From DATAXP01 sp036272935 (lineage in GTDB: Bacteria > Planctomycetota > Planctomycetia > Pirellulales > PNKZ01), in NCBI GenBank assembly GCA_036272935.1, contig DATAXP010000091.1, forward strand, positions 1-64,000: 64,000 nt of DNA, given 5' to 3'. A program made the translations under genes and the position numbers. The notes below the pieces were generated by a model, which was not told the DNA's origin, made no database searches, and worked only from the letters and a program-made list of their open reading frames with translations. Position 1 is the first letter of the stretch; each line of letters starts with the position of its first letter. Shown in pieces: positions 48,958 through 57,663 of this stretch.

Positions 48958-49736
48958 GGCGGCGGACCTGGGGGCGGTCGGCGAGGACCGGGTCCACCGG
49001 GGCCGCGACCGCCTGGTCCGCGTCGATCAAAGTTCTCGCGCTCCACCACGCCGCGGTACGCGCCGAGGATGTACGGGAACTTCGCGGTGACGTGATAGTG
49101 GTAGCCGCGATCACTGTCGGTGTGGCCGTTGCATTCGTCGAGATCGCTCGGCGGGGCGCCGTCGGAATCGTTGGGGCCGAAGATCGCGTAGCCATCGAAC
49201 GCGTAGCCGAGCAACTGCGAGTGCTTCCCCGGCTCATCATGGAACGGCGACTTCACGCACACCGGGTACTTGTGATAGTGATAGCGCCCCATCGGGTCAG
49301 GGTGGCCGCAGCACGAATCGAACACTTCGGCAAACGGTCCTTCGACGGCGTTGTGCCCCTCGCGATTGTAGGGGTTGTAGAACGGGATGCCGTTGATCGC
49401 CACGCCGATTGGCCCCATCGGCAGCATCGTCGGCTGCTGGGCCTGCTGCGGGTGCAACGGAATCTTGAAGCGATAGTTTTGCTTGAGAATGCGGTTGGGG
49501 TTGTTGGCGTTGGGATACGTGGCCGTCGCGTGGTTCGGAATGCCGTCGCTGCCGACGATCATGTGCGTCGAGGTAAACGTGACCTTCACGTTCTTCAGGA
49601 AGGGATTGTTCTCGGTACTTGGCGCGGCAGCGGCCGTCGGCATGGCCCGTGGAAACACGACCCATGAAATGCCTGCGGAGGTCGCGCGAAGCAACCGGCG
49701 ACGGCTGAACGTACTCTGGTTTGCACTTCGATCCAT
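48951..49736 (-). CDS. Tat-exported YHYH-domain protein
   Basis: A 261-residue exported protein. The N-terminus has SRRRLLRATSAGISWVVF (about 11-28), a twin-arginine-type signal. The YHYH domain follows: IGVAINGIPFYNPY, CCGHPDPMGRYHYHKYPVC (about 147-165), GYAFDGYAIFG and RGYHYHVTAKFPYILGAYRG (about 210-229). The function of YHYH proteins is unknown; His/Cys clustering suggests metal binding. The last 25 residues are Gly/Pro/Arg-rich. ATG 49736 has AAAGGG upstream. Confidence 0.85.
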   Translation of the reverse strand: MDRSANQSTFSRRRLLRATSAGISWVVFPRAMPTAAAAPSTENNPFLKNVKVTFTSTHMIVGSDGIPNHATATYPNANNPNRILKQNYRFKIPLHPQQAQQPTMLPMGPIGVAINGIPFYNPYNREGHNAVEGPFAEVFDSCCGHPDPMGRYHYHKYPVCVKSPFHDEPGKHSQLLGYAFDGYAIFGPNDSDGAPPSDLDECNGHTDSDRGYHYHVTAKFPYILGAYRGVVERENFDRRGPGGRGPGGPGPRRPPPGPPPQ

Positions 49737-49789
49737 GGCCGTACCCTTTCGAAGCGAAATCTGGCGGCCACCAAGAAAGCTCAGATTCT

Positions 49790-50737
49790 TCAACAAGCGT
49801 GGAGCGACGACATCCTGGCGCGCAACTTGGAGAGGAGCAAGTAGTCGTACTCAAAGTACGGCGTCAAGGCGGCGCGCAGCGCGTCCAGATCGGTTATGGT
49901 TGGGCGCCAGACGGCGTTGCGCATCCGGTTACGATCGTGAATGGTCACTTGGAATGTCCGTTCTAAAAAATCGTAGGCTGTCGCGAGATCGAAAAACAGG
50001 TGCTGGAAGTAGCTGGGGATGGCGTGCGATAGCAGCGACACAGTTCGCGCATCGACCAGCGTTCGTGGCGTCTGCTGCAAAGCCCATTCATCGGCGATGC
50101 CCAGGTAGCGCGCGAAGAGGTCGCAGTAAAAGTTTCGCGCCAGGCCATGATGCAGCGCGGTGAATGCCACGATCGCTTCGGGCGACAGCAGATTGTGTTG
50201 CTTGGCGACTTCGAGCAATGTCGGCAAGGCGTCGTCGCCATGCCAAAAATCGATGGCCTTGGGACTGAGTACATAATTGCCGGTCGCCGGGTCGATCTGA
50301 AAATACAAGCTCAACGAATGAAAGTAGTGCGAGATCGCCCGCTCGACAGGATCGCGCAGCAATGTGAAGTAGCGGAATTGCGGCCCCAGATCGCGCCACA
50401 GGCCGTAGCTGGTGTGGTGGTGAATCAGGCTGGCGAAGTTCGAGGGTATTTGATTCAGTCCGAAGTCGGTCGCGGTGCGCGACGCGGCGAGAATCGTCTT
50501 GTAATGGTGGATGCTGTAAGCGAACACGTCTTCGACGCGAACCGGGCAGCCTTGATCGGAAAAGGCGTGACACACGGAGTGCCACAGATTCGTCCCGCCG
50601 GTGCGCGGGATGTGCACGAACACCCACTTCGCCGAGCCGGCGACCGACTCATCCGATTCGTCGCGATTCCGCCATCGGTCGATGAACGATGCGGGCCGAA
50701 GCCGCTGACGCTGCAAATGGAGTGTTGGACAACGCAT
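49790..50737 (-). CDS. Sulfotransferase-family protein
   Basis: A 315-residue protein with the two PAPS-binding signatures of cytosolic/Golgi-type sulfotransferases: the 5'-phosphosulfate loop WVFVHIPRTGGTNLWHSV (about 37-54) and the 3'-phosphate motif LLRDPVERAISHYFHSL (about 126-142). It would transfer sulfate from PAPS to a carbohydrate or similar acceptor. Planctomycetes often carry such genes. Neighbours give no hint of the substrate. ATG 50737 is preferred to an in-frame GTG at 50755. Confidence 0.85.
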   Translation of the reverse strand: MRCPTLHLQRQRLRPASFIDRWRNRDESDESVAGSAKWVFVHIPRTGGTNLWHSVCHAFSDQGCPVRVEDVFAYSIHHYKTILAASRTATDFGLNQIPSNFASLIHHHTSYGLWRDLGPQFRYFTLLRDPVERAISHYFHSLSLYFQIDPATGNYVLSPKAIDFWHGDDALPTLLEVAKQHNLLSPEAIVAFTALHHGLARNFYCDLFARYLGIADEWALQQTPRTLVDARTVSLLSHAIPSYFQHLFFDLATAYDFLERTFQVTIHDRNRMRNAVWRPTITDLDALRAALTPYFEYDYLLLSKLRARMSSLHAC

Positions 50738-50939
50738 CTTTAACGCGACCGCCACCGGTACTCGTGACCGCTCAAGGGCGAATCACCTTCCGAGCCCCTC
50801 GGACTACTGCCCTGGCGCTGCGCACCGGCAGTCACACGAACATTACCCCATAATTGATGTGCCCGTGCGACAAAATGTCGTGGTCACACGGCACTTCGGT
50901 GAACCTTACTAACGCGGAACGCCGCTAGTTTATTGCGTT

Positions 50940-51596
50940 CTAGGAGGCGCGGTTCAGATATGGATTATTTTTAATCTCATGGTCAATCGTCGTGGGAGGG
51001 CCGTGGCCTGATAGAACCACGGTGTCGGCGGGGAGCGTGAACAGATGGCGATGGATGCCGCGGGCCAGTTCCAAGAAGCTGCCATCGGGAAAGTCGGTGC
51101 GCCCGATGCTGCCGGCAAACAGCACGTCTCCGCCGAACACGATCATCGGCCGCAGCTGCCGCTCGATGAACACGACGTGGCCGCTCGAGTGGCCAGGAAT
51201 TGCGCGCACGTCGAACTCGAAGCCTGCCGCCGAGTACGTATGGCCGTCGTCGAGTAGGAGGTCGGCTGCCGGGCTGGTCACCGGCATCCCGTAGCCCGCC
51301 GACAGGTTGAGCCTGGCATCGGTAAGCTTCGGGGCATCGCCGCGGCCGATCACCAGCGGACAATCGGGCCAGCGCTGCTTCAGCGCGCCGTTGCCGGCAA
51401 TGTGGTCGGCGTGGCCGTGGGTGTTCAACAACGCGGCGGGAGTAAGCTGGCGCTGGTCGAGATAGGCGACGATTTGCTCGGTATCGAAGCCGGGATCGAC
51501 GATCACGCAGTCCTTGCGGCCCGCGAAATGAGCGATGTAAGTGTTCTCATCGAATGGTTCCGAAACCACCGTAGCTAGCAACAGCTCGTTTTCCAC
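50940..51596 (-). CDS. Metallo-beta-lactamase-fold hydrolase (glyoxalase II-like)
   Basis: A 218-residue hydrolase with the metal-binding motif NTHGHADHIAGN (about 58-69) and later ligands in IPGHSSGHVVF (His, about 134), FGGDVLF (Asp, about 155) and LSGHGP (His, about 196). Standard short glyoxalase II/YcbL-type length, lacking the C-terminal glyoxalase II substrate domain. The substrate is probably a small thioester or related compound. It is divergent from the DUF1571 gene. Confidence 0.9.
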   Translation of the reverse strand: MENELLLATVVSEPFDENTYIAHFAGRKDCVIVDPGFDTEQIVAYLDQRQLTPAALLNTHGHADHIAGNGALKQRWPDCPLVIGRGDAPKLTDARLNLSAGYGMPVTSPAADLLLDDGHTYSAAGFEFDVRAIPGHSSGHVVFIERQLRPMIVFGGDVLFAGSIGRTDFPDGSFLELARGIHRHLFTLPADTVVLSGHGPPTTIDHEIKNNPYLNRAS

Positions 51597-51809
51597 GTGA
51601 AAACTGGCCTCCCGCCGAAGGGCACTCTGGGGTTAAAATTGCCGCCGCCAAACTCGCCAGTTTGCCTTGATTGCTCAGTGAGAACAACCTGTGCGGATTC
51701 TAAATCCTGTCGCGGTTTCTGGCGATATGACCCAATGCCACGGATCGGCCATCGTGCCTCGCAAGCGCATGACCACCGCGGCTTGTCTTTGTTCATGAAG
51801 GATAATGGC

Positions 51810-52946
51810 GTGACCATCTCGAAGTTCAAATCCCAAGCATTCATGCCAAGCGTCGTTGTGCTCGCCGGTGCGATCGCCGCCGGCGCCGCGCAGCCCGTTG
51901 CGGCACAGACCTCTGCTGCGCCGCCGAATTATCGCGGCCCCATGAACGCTCCGCAGGTTCCGCCGTCCTATCAACCCTATCAGCAGATGCCGCAAGGCGC
52001 GCCGATTCCTGCGGTCGATCCGAGGCAGCGATACCCGCAAACCCCGCTGCCTCCGAGTGCCCAGCCAGGTATGCGATACGCGCAGCCCGGAACACAGTAT
52101 GGCGCACAACCAACCGGGCAATACGGCACGCAGCCGGGCATGCAGTACGGCGCGCGGCAAGGAATCCAGCAGGGCGTGCGCCCCGTCGAGCATCAGGAGC
52201 CGGCTGGCGAAGCCGAGCAACTGGCGATGACCCTGGCTCCGGTGGCCGGCGAGCATCCGCTGGCCCCGGCCATGCGCTGGGCAAAAGGGCAAGTGACGAT
52301 CATCGACAAGATCGACGACTACTCGGCCACGCTGGTCAAGCGCGAACGCATCGACGGCACGTTGGGCGAGCACGAGTACATGTTCGTCAAGGTGCGCCAC
52401 CGTCCGTTCAGCGTTTACATGTACTTCCTGGCGCCGACGAAGGTGAAAGGCCAGGAGTGCCTGTACATCGAAGGGGGCAACGACGGCAACATGCTGGCGC
52501 ATCCCAACGGGCTGCGGCACAAGCTGATCGGCACCGTATCGCTGTCGCCGACCGGCTCGTTCGCCATGGCCGGCAACCGGCATCCGATTACCGAACTGGG
52601 CATTCGCTGCCTGACCACGCGGTTGATCGAAGTCGGCGAGCAGGACCTGAAATACGACGAGTGTGAAGTGAAGACCATTCCCAAGGCCAAGATCAACGGC
52701 CGCGAGTGTACCTGCCTGCAAGTGCTGCATCCGAAGCCGCGCAAGGAATTCCTCTACCACATCGCCCGCATCTACATCGACAACCAGATGAACGTGCCGA
52801 TCCGCTTCGAGGCCTACGAGTGGAACCCCGAGCCGAGCGGCGAGCCGCTGCTGGTCGAAGAGTACACGTACTTGAACATGAGAGTGAACAACGGCTTCAC
52901 CGACGCCGACTTCGACTCGGCGAATCCGAATTACCAGTTCAAGTAG
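51810..52946 (+). CDS. Secreted DUF1571 protein with Pro/Gln-rich linker
   Basis: A 378-residue exported protein. GTG 51810 is chosen because AAGGA lies 7 nt upstream and it gives a clean signal peptide (SVVVLAGAIAAGAAQPVAAQ, cleavage about residue 33). An in-frame ATG at 51795 lacks a Shine-Dalgarno. A Pro/Tyr/Gln-rich disordered region (about 35-130) contains repeated QPG-QYG units. The DUF1571 domain covers about 150-375 with TIIDKIDDYSATLVKRERID (about 163-182), YMYFLAPTKVKGQECLYIEG and FLYHIARIYID. DUF1571 proteins look like outer-membrane-lipoprotein-sorting (LolA-like) folds and are of unknown function. Confidence 0.82.
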   Translation: MTISKFKSQAFMPSVVVLAGAIAAGAAQPVAAQTSAAPPNYRGPMNAPQVPPSYQPYQQMPQGAPIPAVDPRQRYPQTPLPPSAQPGMRYAQPGTQYGAQPTGQYGTQPGMQYGARQGIQQGVRPVEHQEPAGEAEQLAMTLAPVAGEHPLAPAMRWAKGQVTIIDKIDDYSATLVKRERIDGTLGEHEYMFVKVRHRPFSVYMYFLAPTKVKGQECLYIEGGNDGNMLAHPNGLRHKLIGTVSLSPTGSFAMAGNRHPITELGIRCLTTRLIEVGEQDLKYDECEVKTIPKAKINGRECTCLQVLHPKPRKEFLYHIARIYIDNQMNVPIRFEAYEWNPEPSGEPLLVEEYTYLNMRVNNGFTDADFDSANPNYQFK

Positions 52947-53018
52947 CGGTTTGAATTGCCGCCGCTTGCCTCTTCGCGGCCCGCTGAGCTAAAGTGTGCA
53001 TCGCTAGGAGACGAGCGT

Positions 53019-53456
53019 ATGCACCGACGACTGTGGATCGCCGTAGCGATCGTAACTCCCGCGACGCTAATTGTCGCGCTGGCGGCCGCCGCCGCCGATA
53101 AGAAGCCTTCCGGCGATCGATCGGTCGAGCGTGGCCGATACCTCGTCGAACACGTGGCGATGTGCGGCCAATGCCACACGCCCCGCGACGAGCAGGGGAA
53201 CCCCGACATGCGCCGCTGGCTGGGCGGGGCGCCGATCCCGCTCAAATCGCCGTTTGCCTCGCAGGTTTGGGCCTCGCAAGCACCGACGATCGCCGGCCTG
53301 CCCGGCGGCTGGTCGGAACACGATGTCGATCACTTCCTGCAAACCGGCCGTTCGCCGATCGGCGACACGGCCCGTGCACCGATGCCGCAATTCCGCATGA
53401 CCGCCGATGACGCCGCCGCAGTGGCCGCGTATCTCAAATCGCTGCCAATCCGCTGA
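53019..53456 (+). CDS. Exported monohaem cytochrome c
   Basis: A 145-residue class I cytochrome c with a signal peptide (LWIAVAIVTPATLIVALAAAAA). The haem site is CGQCH (C50-H54, in EHVAMCGQCHTPRD), with the distal Met probably in RAPMPQFRM near 120. AAAVAAYLKSLP is the usual C-terminal helix. It matches small diheme/monohaem cytochromes of alcohol- or sugar-dehydrogenase chains. ATG 53019 has AGGAGA about 9 nt upstream. The convergent hairpin follows. Confidence 0.9.
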   Translation: MHRRLWIAVAIVTPATLIVALAAAAADKKPSGDRSVERGRYLVEHVAMCGQCHTPRDEQGNPDMRRWLGGAPIPLKSPFASQVWASQAPTIAGLPGGWSEHDVDHFLQTGRSPIGDTARAPMPQFRMTADDAAAVAAYLKSLPIR

Positions 53457-53486
53457 GCGGATGCCGTGCGCACTACTGCGACGTGC

Positions 53487-53508
53487 CACTGGCTGCTTGC
53501 AGCCAGTG
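53487..53508. terminator. 10-bp perfect hairpin at convergent junction
   Basis: CACTGGCTGC and GCAGCCAGTG with a TT loop, between the cytochrome c stop and the esterase stop. No T-run follows on the plus strand. It has the same stem-with-2-nt-loop design as the hairpins at 2.15, 4.80 and 14.54 kb. Confidence 0.5.
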
Positions 53509-53514
53509 TGCGGA

Positions 53515-54447
53515 TCATGATCCCCGCTTCGCCACCAAGCCGTGCTCGCTCATCCAGTCGATCAGCCGCTCGGACCAGGTCGAAAGCACCGGGTCGTCGG
53601 TCGCCAGGCCCACGCCGTGCTTGCCGAACTCGTAGATGTGCATCTCGGCAGGCACTTTCGCCTTCCGCAGCGCCAGGTAAAACAGCACGCTGTTCTCGGG
53701 CAGCACGCCGGCATCGCCGTTGGTGTGGAACAGGAACGTCGGCGGTGTCTCGGGCGTCACGTGCTGGTGGTTGGCGTAGTAGGCCACCAGCGACGGATCG
53801 GGCGCCTCGCCCAGCAGGTTCTTTTCCGAGCCACGATGCGTGTACTCGGTGCCGAAGGCGATCACCGGATAGCAGAGCACCGCGAAGTCGGGACGGCAGC
53901 TCGCTTGGTCGATCGGGTCCGACGCCTCGGTCTTCCCCGCATCGAAGTGCGTCGCCGCGGTCGAGGCCAGGTGCCCGCCGGCCGAGAAACCCATCACGCC
54001 GATGCGCTTGGGGTCGAGCTTCCACTTCTCGGCCCCCGCGCGCACAGTGCGCAGCGCACGCTGCACATCGAGCATCGGCGCCGGCTGACCGTACTTCGGC
54101 GCAAGCCGGTAGCGCAGCACGAACGCCGCCACGCCATGCTTGTTGAGCAGGTCGGCCACCTCCTTCCCTTCGTGACCATAGGCCAGGTGCCCATAGCCGC
54201 CGCCAGGGCAGACGACCACGGCGGTGCCGTTGGCCTTGCTCGCCTCGGGCAGAAACACCCACAGGGCGGGCTTGTCCTCATCGTCGGTCCCTTTGGCCTC
54301 GGGGGCGCCGTTGGGCCACAGGAGCATCGGTTCCGGCATCGTCGGCATCACACGCTTTGGCGGCGGAGCTTTCTTCGGCGCCGGCTCAGCAGCCACGATT
54401 GAGGAAGCGAAAAACACCAAGGACACCAAGGACACGAAGAATCGCAT
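53515..54447 (-). CDS. Secreted alpha/beta-hydrolase (esterase)
   Basis: A 310-residue exported esterase of the BD-FAE/acetyl-xylan esterase-like group. The oxyanion motif is VVCPGGGYGHL (about 77-87). The nucleophile Ser is in GFSAGGH (about 154-160), the acid in NGDAGV and the His in FGKHGVGL. The signal peptide MRFFVSLVSLVFFASSIVAA is encoded largely by three tandem 9-bp repeats, which read VSL/VSL-type codons. Likely substrate: acetylated or feruloylated plant-type or algal polysaccharide. It is downstream of and in the same direction as the giant cytochrome gene. Confidence 0.88.
   Translation of the reverse strand: MRFFVSLVSLVFFASSIVAAEPAPKKAPPPKRVMPTMPEPMLLWPNGAPEAKGTDDEDKPALWVFLPEASKANGTAVVVCPGGGYGHLAYGHEGKEVADLLNKHGVAAFVLRYRLAPKYGQPAPMLDVQRALRTVRAGAEKWKLDPKRIGVMGFSAGGHLASTAATHFDAGKTEASDPIDQASCRPDFAVLCYPVIAFGTEYTHRGSEKNLLGEAPDPSLVAYYANHQHVTPETPPTFLFHTNGDAGVLPENSVLFYLALRKAKVPAEMHIYEFGKHGVGLATDDPVLSTWSERLIDWMSEHGLVAKRGS
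54414..54440. repeat. Three tandem ACACCAAGG-type units in a signal peptide
   Basis: ACACCAAGG at 54414-54422 and 54423-54431, then ACACGAAGA at 54432-54440. On the coding (minus) strand they give residues 3-11 of the esterase, FFVSLVSLV, the hydrophobic core of its signal peptide. Confidence 0.7.
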
Positions 54448-54477
54448 GATTATTTCTCCAGAACGAGTGGCTTGTCA

Positions 54478-57400
54478 TTATCTGCGTTGATCTGCGTTCA
54501 TCTGCGGTTTCAAAACTTCCGTGGACCCGGGGATCAACTTCGCCGCGGGATCGCTCGGCGGCTTGTCGAGCACCAGGAACGCGAACAGGTCGGCAAGCTC
54601 TTGCGCCTGATACTGCTTCTCGACCCCCTCGGGCATCAGCGACAGCCGGCTCACGGCCATCTCTTCGATACTGGAGCGCGGCACCGTTTCGAGCTTGCCC
54701 CCTTGCACCTTCAGCACCACGCGCTGCGGGCTGTCCTCGGCCAACAGCCCGGTGAGCGTGCGCCCGTCGGCCGTCACCACGATCCGCGCCTGATACGCGT
54801 TGCCGATCACCAGGCTCGGATCGAACACGTTCGACAAGAGCTGCTCGAAACTCGCCCGGCCGTTGGCGGTGATATCGGGTCCGACCTCCTGCCCCTGGCC
54901 ATACATCTTGTGGCACTGCCCGCACAGCTTCGTGAACACCTGCTGACCACGGTGCGGATCGCCAGGGGTCGCTTGCAGCATCTTGCGCATCTCGGCCACC
55001 ACGCGCTCGCGATCGGGATTGCGCTCGGTGCGCACGGTGCCCCAGATGGCGGTCGCCTCGCGCGCAAGCGCCTCGTCCTTCAGCCCGTGCAGCCGCAGCA
55101 CCTGATTGGCATTCACCGCCTCGGCACCGATGCGCTTCGCCGCGACCGCCATCACCAGCATCCGCGCCCAGGCGACGCGCTGCGTGAGCAACTCGACCGC
55201 TTGCGGCTTTAGCTCAGCCGGCAGGGTGTCGTACAGCCCGATGACCATCTCCGCCACCGCCGGCGATTCGAGCCGCCCCAGTGCCTCGATCGCGCCGCGC
55301 CGCAATTTGTCGGACGCTTTCGGGTCGCGCAGGATCGCCTGCACTGAGTCGAGCACGCCAGACTCATCGGCAGCGATTAGCGCGGTGAGAGCTTGCAGCC
55401 GATAATCGTCGTTTGTACTCGATGAGCGAAGCATCTGCTGCGTTCGTTCCATGCCCGCCGCGATACGTAGTCCGCTTGCCAGTATTGCCGCTTCTTGAAA
55501 AAGCGGACCGTCGTGCGAGCGTTCGAGAATGTCGGCCAGGAAAGACTGCAAATCATCGTGCAACTTATTGCACTGATCGACGGAGAGCTCCCGGTTGCAT
55601 ACACGTTGCGATATGAGTCTGAGACAATCGCGAGTTACAACGTCCTGGCCCTTGCCATCCTGAAGCTCCAGCAGAAGAGATGAAACTCCGCCTAGTCTGG
55701 CATTGCGGACTGCGAGCGCTCGATCCAATGCTCTGGGCACGATTGCCGCAATCGCAGCGCTTTTCCGATTAATCATCTTCCGCAGCAATCGCAGCGTCTC
55801 GTCCGGGTTCTTTTCTATGAACGGCTGCAAATTGTTCCAAACGATGTGTGGAATCAGTGGATCGTCCCCGCAATTCGCTGCAATTTCCAACAGTGAGTCA
55901 GCCCCCAGGAGTAACTTCGGTATTGCAATCGCCGCTTGAACGGCGACCCGAGCATCGAATGGGGCGCCCTGGCTCGCCGCGAGCACAAAGGCGTGCGAAC
56001 GAACATAATCCGTAAGGAGGCTCTCATTCCCTGCGCTACGGATGTACCAAGTACGCAGTGCAGGATCGCGACTCATGTAAAGGCCGTAATGGAACTGCAT
56101 ATCGATCGGCCCTCGATCCAATGGCCCGCAGCCGATCCGTGCCCATAGAGCGTGCATCCGCGTCTTACGCGGTTCCTTCTCGTCGAGCACGATCGCTTCG
56201 AGCTTCTTGATCGTCTCCGGGTTGCGGCGTTCCCAGAGCAGCCGCTGGGCCAGGTCGCGGTAGAAGATGTTCGGGCTGCGCAGGCGTTCGATCAGTTGAT
56301 CGTCGGTTTCCTTGGTCAGGTCAAACTTCGGCGCTCGCGGCGTGTTGTTGTAGCGCACGCGGTACAGGCGGCCGTGTCGCCGGTCGAGCGCCTCGGGCAC
56401 GCGGCGGGCATCCTGGTAACAGTGGTACTGGTCGTACCAGTCGAGAATGTACAGGCAGCCGTCGGGGCCGGTCTTCTGCACGACCGGCATGAACCACGGA
56501 TCGTTGGCCAGCAGGAAATCGGGCTCGGCGTGTCCCTTGTAGGTGCTGCCGTTGCGCTCCAGCCGGTCGACGTTGATCGCGCTGCCGTGGATGTTCCCCA
56601 TGAACAGCTTCTCGCGGAAGCGTTCGGGATAGGCGTCGCTGTCGAACCAGTGGATGCCCGAGTAGGCGGCGAACTGGTGCTTGTGATCGGCAATCGAGCC
56701 GATCTTCCAAGTGAACGGCGGATACGCGCCGGCCTGGCGATGGTAGTAGCCGGTCTCGGTGAGGTGCCACAGGTGGTCGATCACGCAGGCACTGACGAAC
56801 GCCTCGCCGTCGTCGTTGAAGGCGATGCCCCAGGGATTGCTCGTGCCTTGGCAAAAGATTTCGAAGTCGCGGGTGCGCGGATGGATGCGCCACGTCGCGC
56901 AGGTGAAGTCGTACGAGCGGCCGCGATACTCGATGTGGCTGGGGTTGAACACGCCGTTGAGCCCGTACAGCCAACCGTCGGGGCCCCACGTGAGCGAGTT
57001 GGGCCCCTCGTGCGTGTCGCCGCGGCCGAAGCCGGTCAGCACCACCTCCTGCTTGTCGGCCCGACCATCGCCGTCGGTATCTTGCATGAACAGGATGTCC
57101 GGCGCGTTGGCCACCCACACGCCGCCGGCCCCGACCGCGATTCCCGAAGGAATGTTCAGCCCCTCGGCGAACACCGTGAACTTGTCGGCCCGGCCGTCGC
57201 CGTTGGTGTCTTCGAGAATCTTGACGCGGTCGCGGCCCGGCCCGGCACTGGAGCGTGGATACTCGACGCTCTCGGTAATCCAGATTCTGCCGCGATCGTC
57301 GAACGTCATCGCCACCGGGTTGACGATCTCGGGCTCGCAGGCAACCACCTCGACGGTGAACCCTTCGGGCACCGTCATCCGCCGGGCCGCTTCCTCGGCC

Positions 57401-57531
57401 GAGATCGCCGGTCCCGGCGGCTGGGCGGTGTAGCGGTGCGGCACGAACTTCTTGTCGATCTCGGCGCCCGCGGCAAGCCTGCTCAAAGCAATCGCCAGGC
57501 AGGCCGCGAGGCGGAACTTCATATCGCTCAT
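54478..57531 (-). CDS. PVC-type dehydrogenase-cytochrome c fusion
   Basis: A 1017-residue exported protein of the planctomycete-specific class. A signal peptide (about 5-22) is followed by a PVC-type beta-propeller dehydrogenase-like domain (about 35-430; GNPWGIAFNDDGEA-like and DTNGDGRADKFTVFAEG motifs). A HEAT-like helical middle covers about 440-830. The cytochrome c haem site CGQCHKMYGQGQE is near 876, followed by the late motif MPEGVEKQYQAQELADLFAFL. The last residues, QMNADQRR, and the stop come from a TCTGCGTT repeat. Substrate unknown; such proteins are thought to oxidise sugars or polyols and pass electrons to the haem. It precedes the esterase gene on the minus strand. Confidence 0.88.
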   Translation of the reverse strand: MSDMKFRLAACLAIALSRLAAGAEIDKKFVPHRYTAQPPGPAISAEEAARRMTVPEGFTVEVVACEPEIVNPVAMTFDDRGRIWITESVEYPRSSAGPGRDRVKILEDTNGDGRADKFTVFAEGLNIPSGIAVGAGGVWVANAPDILFMQDTDGDGRADKQEVVLTGFGRGDTHEGPNSLTWGPDGWLYGLNGVFNPSHIEYRGRSYDFTCATWRIHPRTRDFEIFCQGTSNPWGIAFNDDGEAFVSACVIDHLWHLTETGYYHRQAGAYPPFTWKIGSIADHKHQFAAYSGIHWFDSDAYPERFREKLFMGNIHGSAINVDRLERNGSTYKGHAEPDFLLANDPWFMPVVQKTGPDGCLYILDWYDQYHCYQDARRVPEALDRRHGRLYRVRYNNTPRAPKFDLTKETDDQLIERLRSPNIFYRDLAQRLLWERRNPETIKKLEAIVLDEKEPRKTRMHALWARIGCGPLDRGPIDMQFHYGLYMSRDPALRTWYIRSAGNESLLTDYVRSHAFVLAASQGAPFDARVAVQAAIAIPKLLLGADSLLEIAANCGDDPLIPHIVWNNLQPFIEKNPDETLRLLRKMINRKSAAIAAIVPRALDRALAVRNARLGGVSSLLLELQDGKGQDVVTRDCLRLISQRVCNRELSVDQCNKLHDDLQSFLADILERSHDGPLFQEAAILASGLRIAAGMERTQQMLRSSSTNDDYRLQALTALIAADESGVLDSVQAILRDPKASDKLRRGAIEALGRLESPAVAEMVIGLYDTLPAELKPQAVELLTQRVAWARMLVMAVAAKRIGAEAVNANQVLRLHGLKDEALAREATAIWGTVRTERNPDRERVVAEMRKMLQATPGDPHRGQQVFTKLCGQCHKMYGQGQEVGPDITANGRASFEQLLSNVFDPSLVIGNAYQARIVVTADGRTLTGLLAEDSPQRVVLKVQGGKLETVPRSSIEEMAVSRLSLMPEGVEKQYQAQELADLFAFLVLDKPPSDPAAKLIPGSTEVLKPQMNADQRR
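54480..54509. repeat. Three TCTGCGTT-type units forming a C-terminus
   Basis: TCTGCGTTGA, TCTGCGTTCA and TCTGCGGTTT in tandem. They encode the PQMNADQRR tail and the TAA stop of the cytochrome fusion. Confidence 0.7.
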
Positions 57532-57552
57532 GCTTCTTTCCCTCGGAATTAA

Positions 57553-57640
57553 ACCGCAGAGGGCGCAGAGAGCGCGGAGAAGAACAAAGAGAGAAAATCA
57601 GCTCCGTCCGTCTCTGCCGCTGCTCTGCGTCCTCTGCGGT
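57553..57640. repeat. Inverted pair of ACCGCAGAGG-type repeats
   Basis: ACCGCAGAGGGCGCAGAG (57553-57570) and its complement with one mismatch (57623-57640). The pair lies in the gap between two minus-strand genes of the esterase/cytochrome island. A truncated extra arm follows (GCTGCGGTTC, 57651-57660). Confidence 0.7.
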
Positions 57641-57663
57641 TCAATGCTCCGCTGCGGTTCAAT

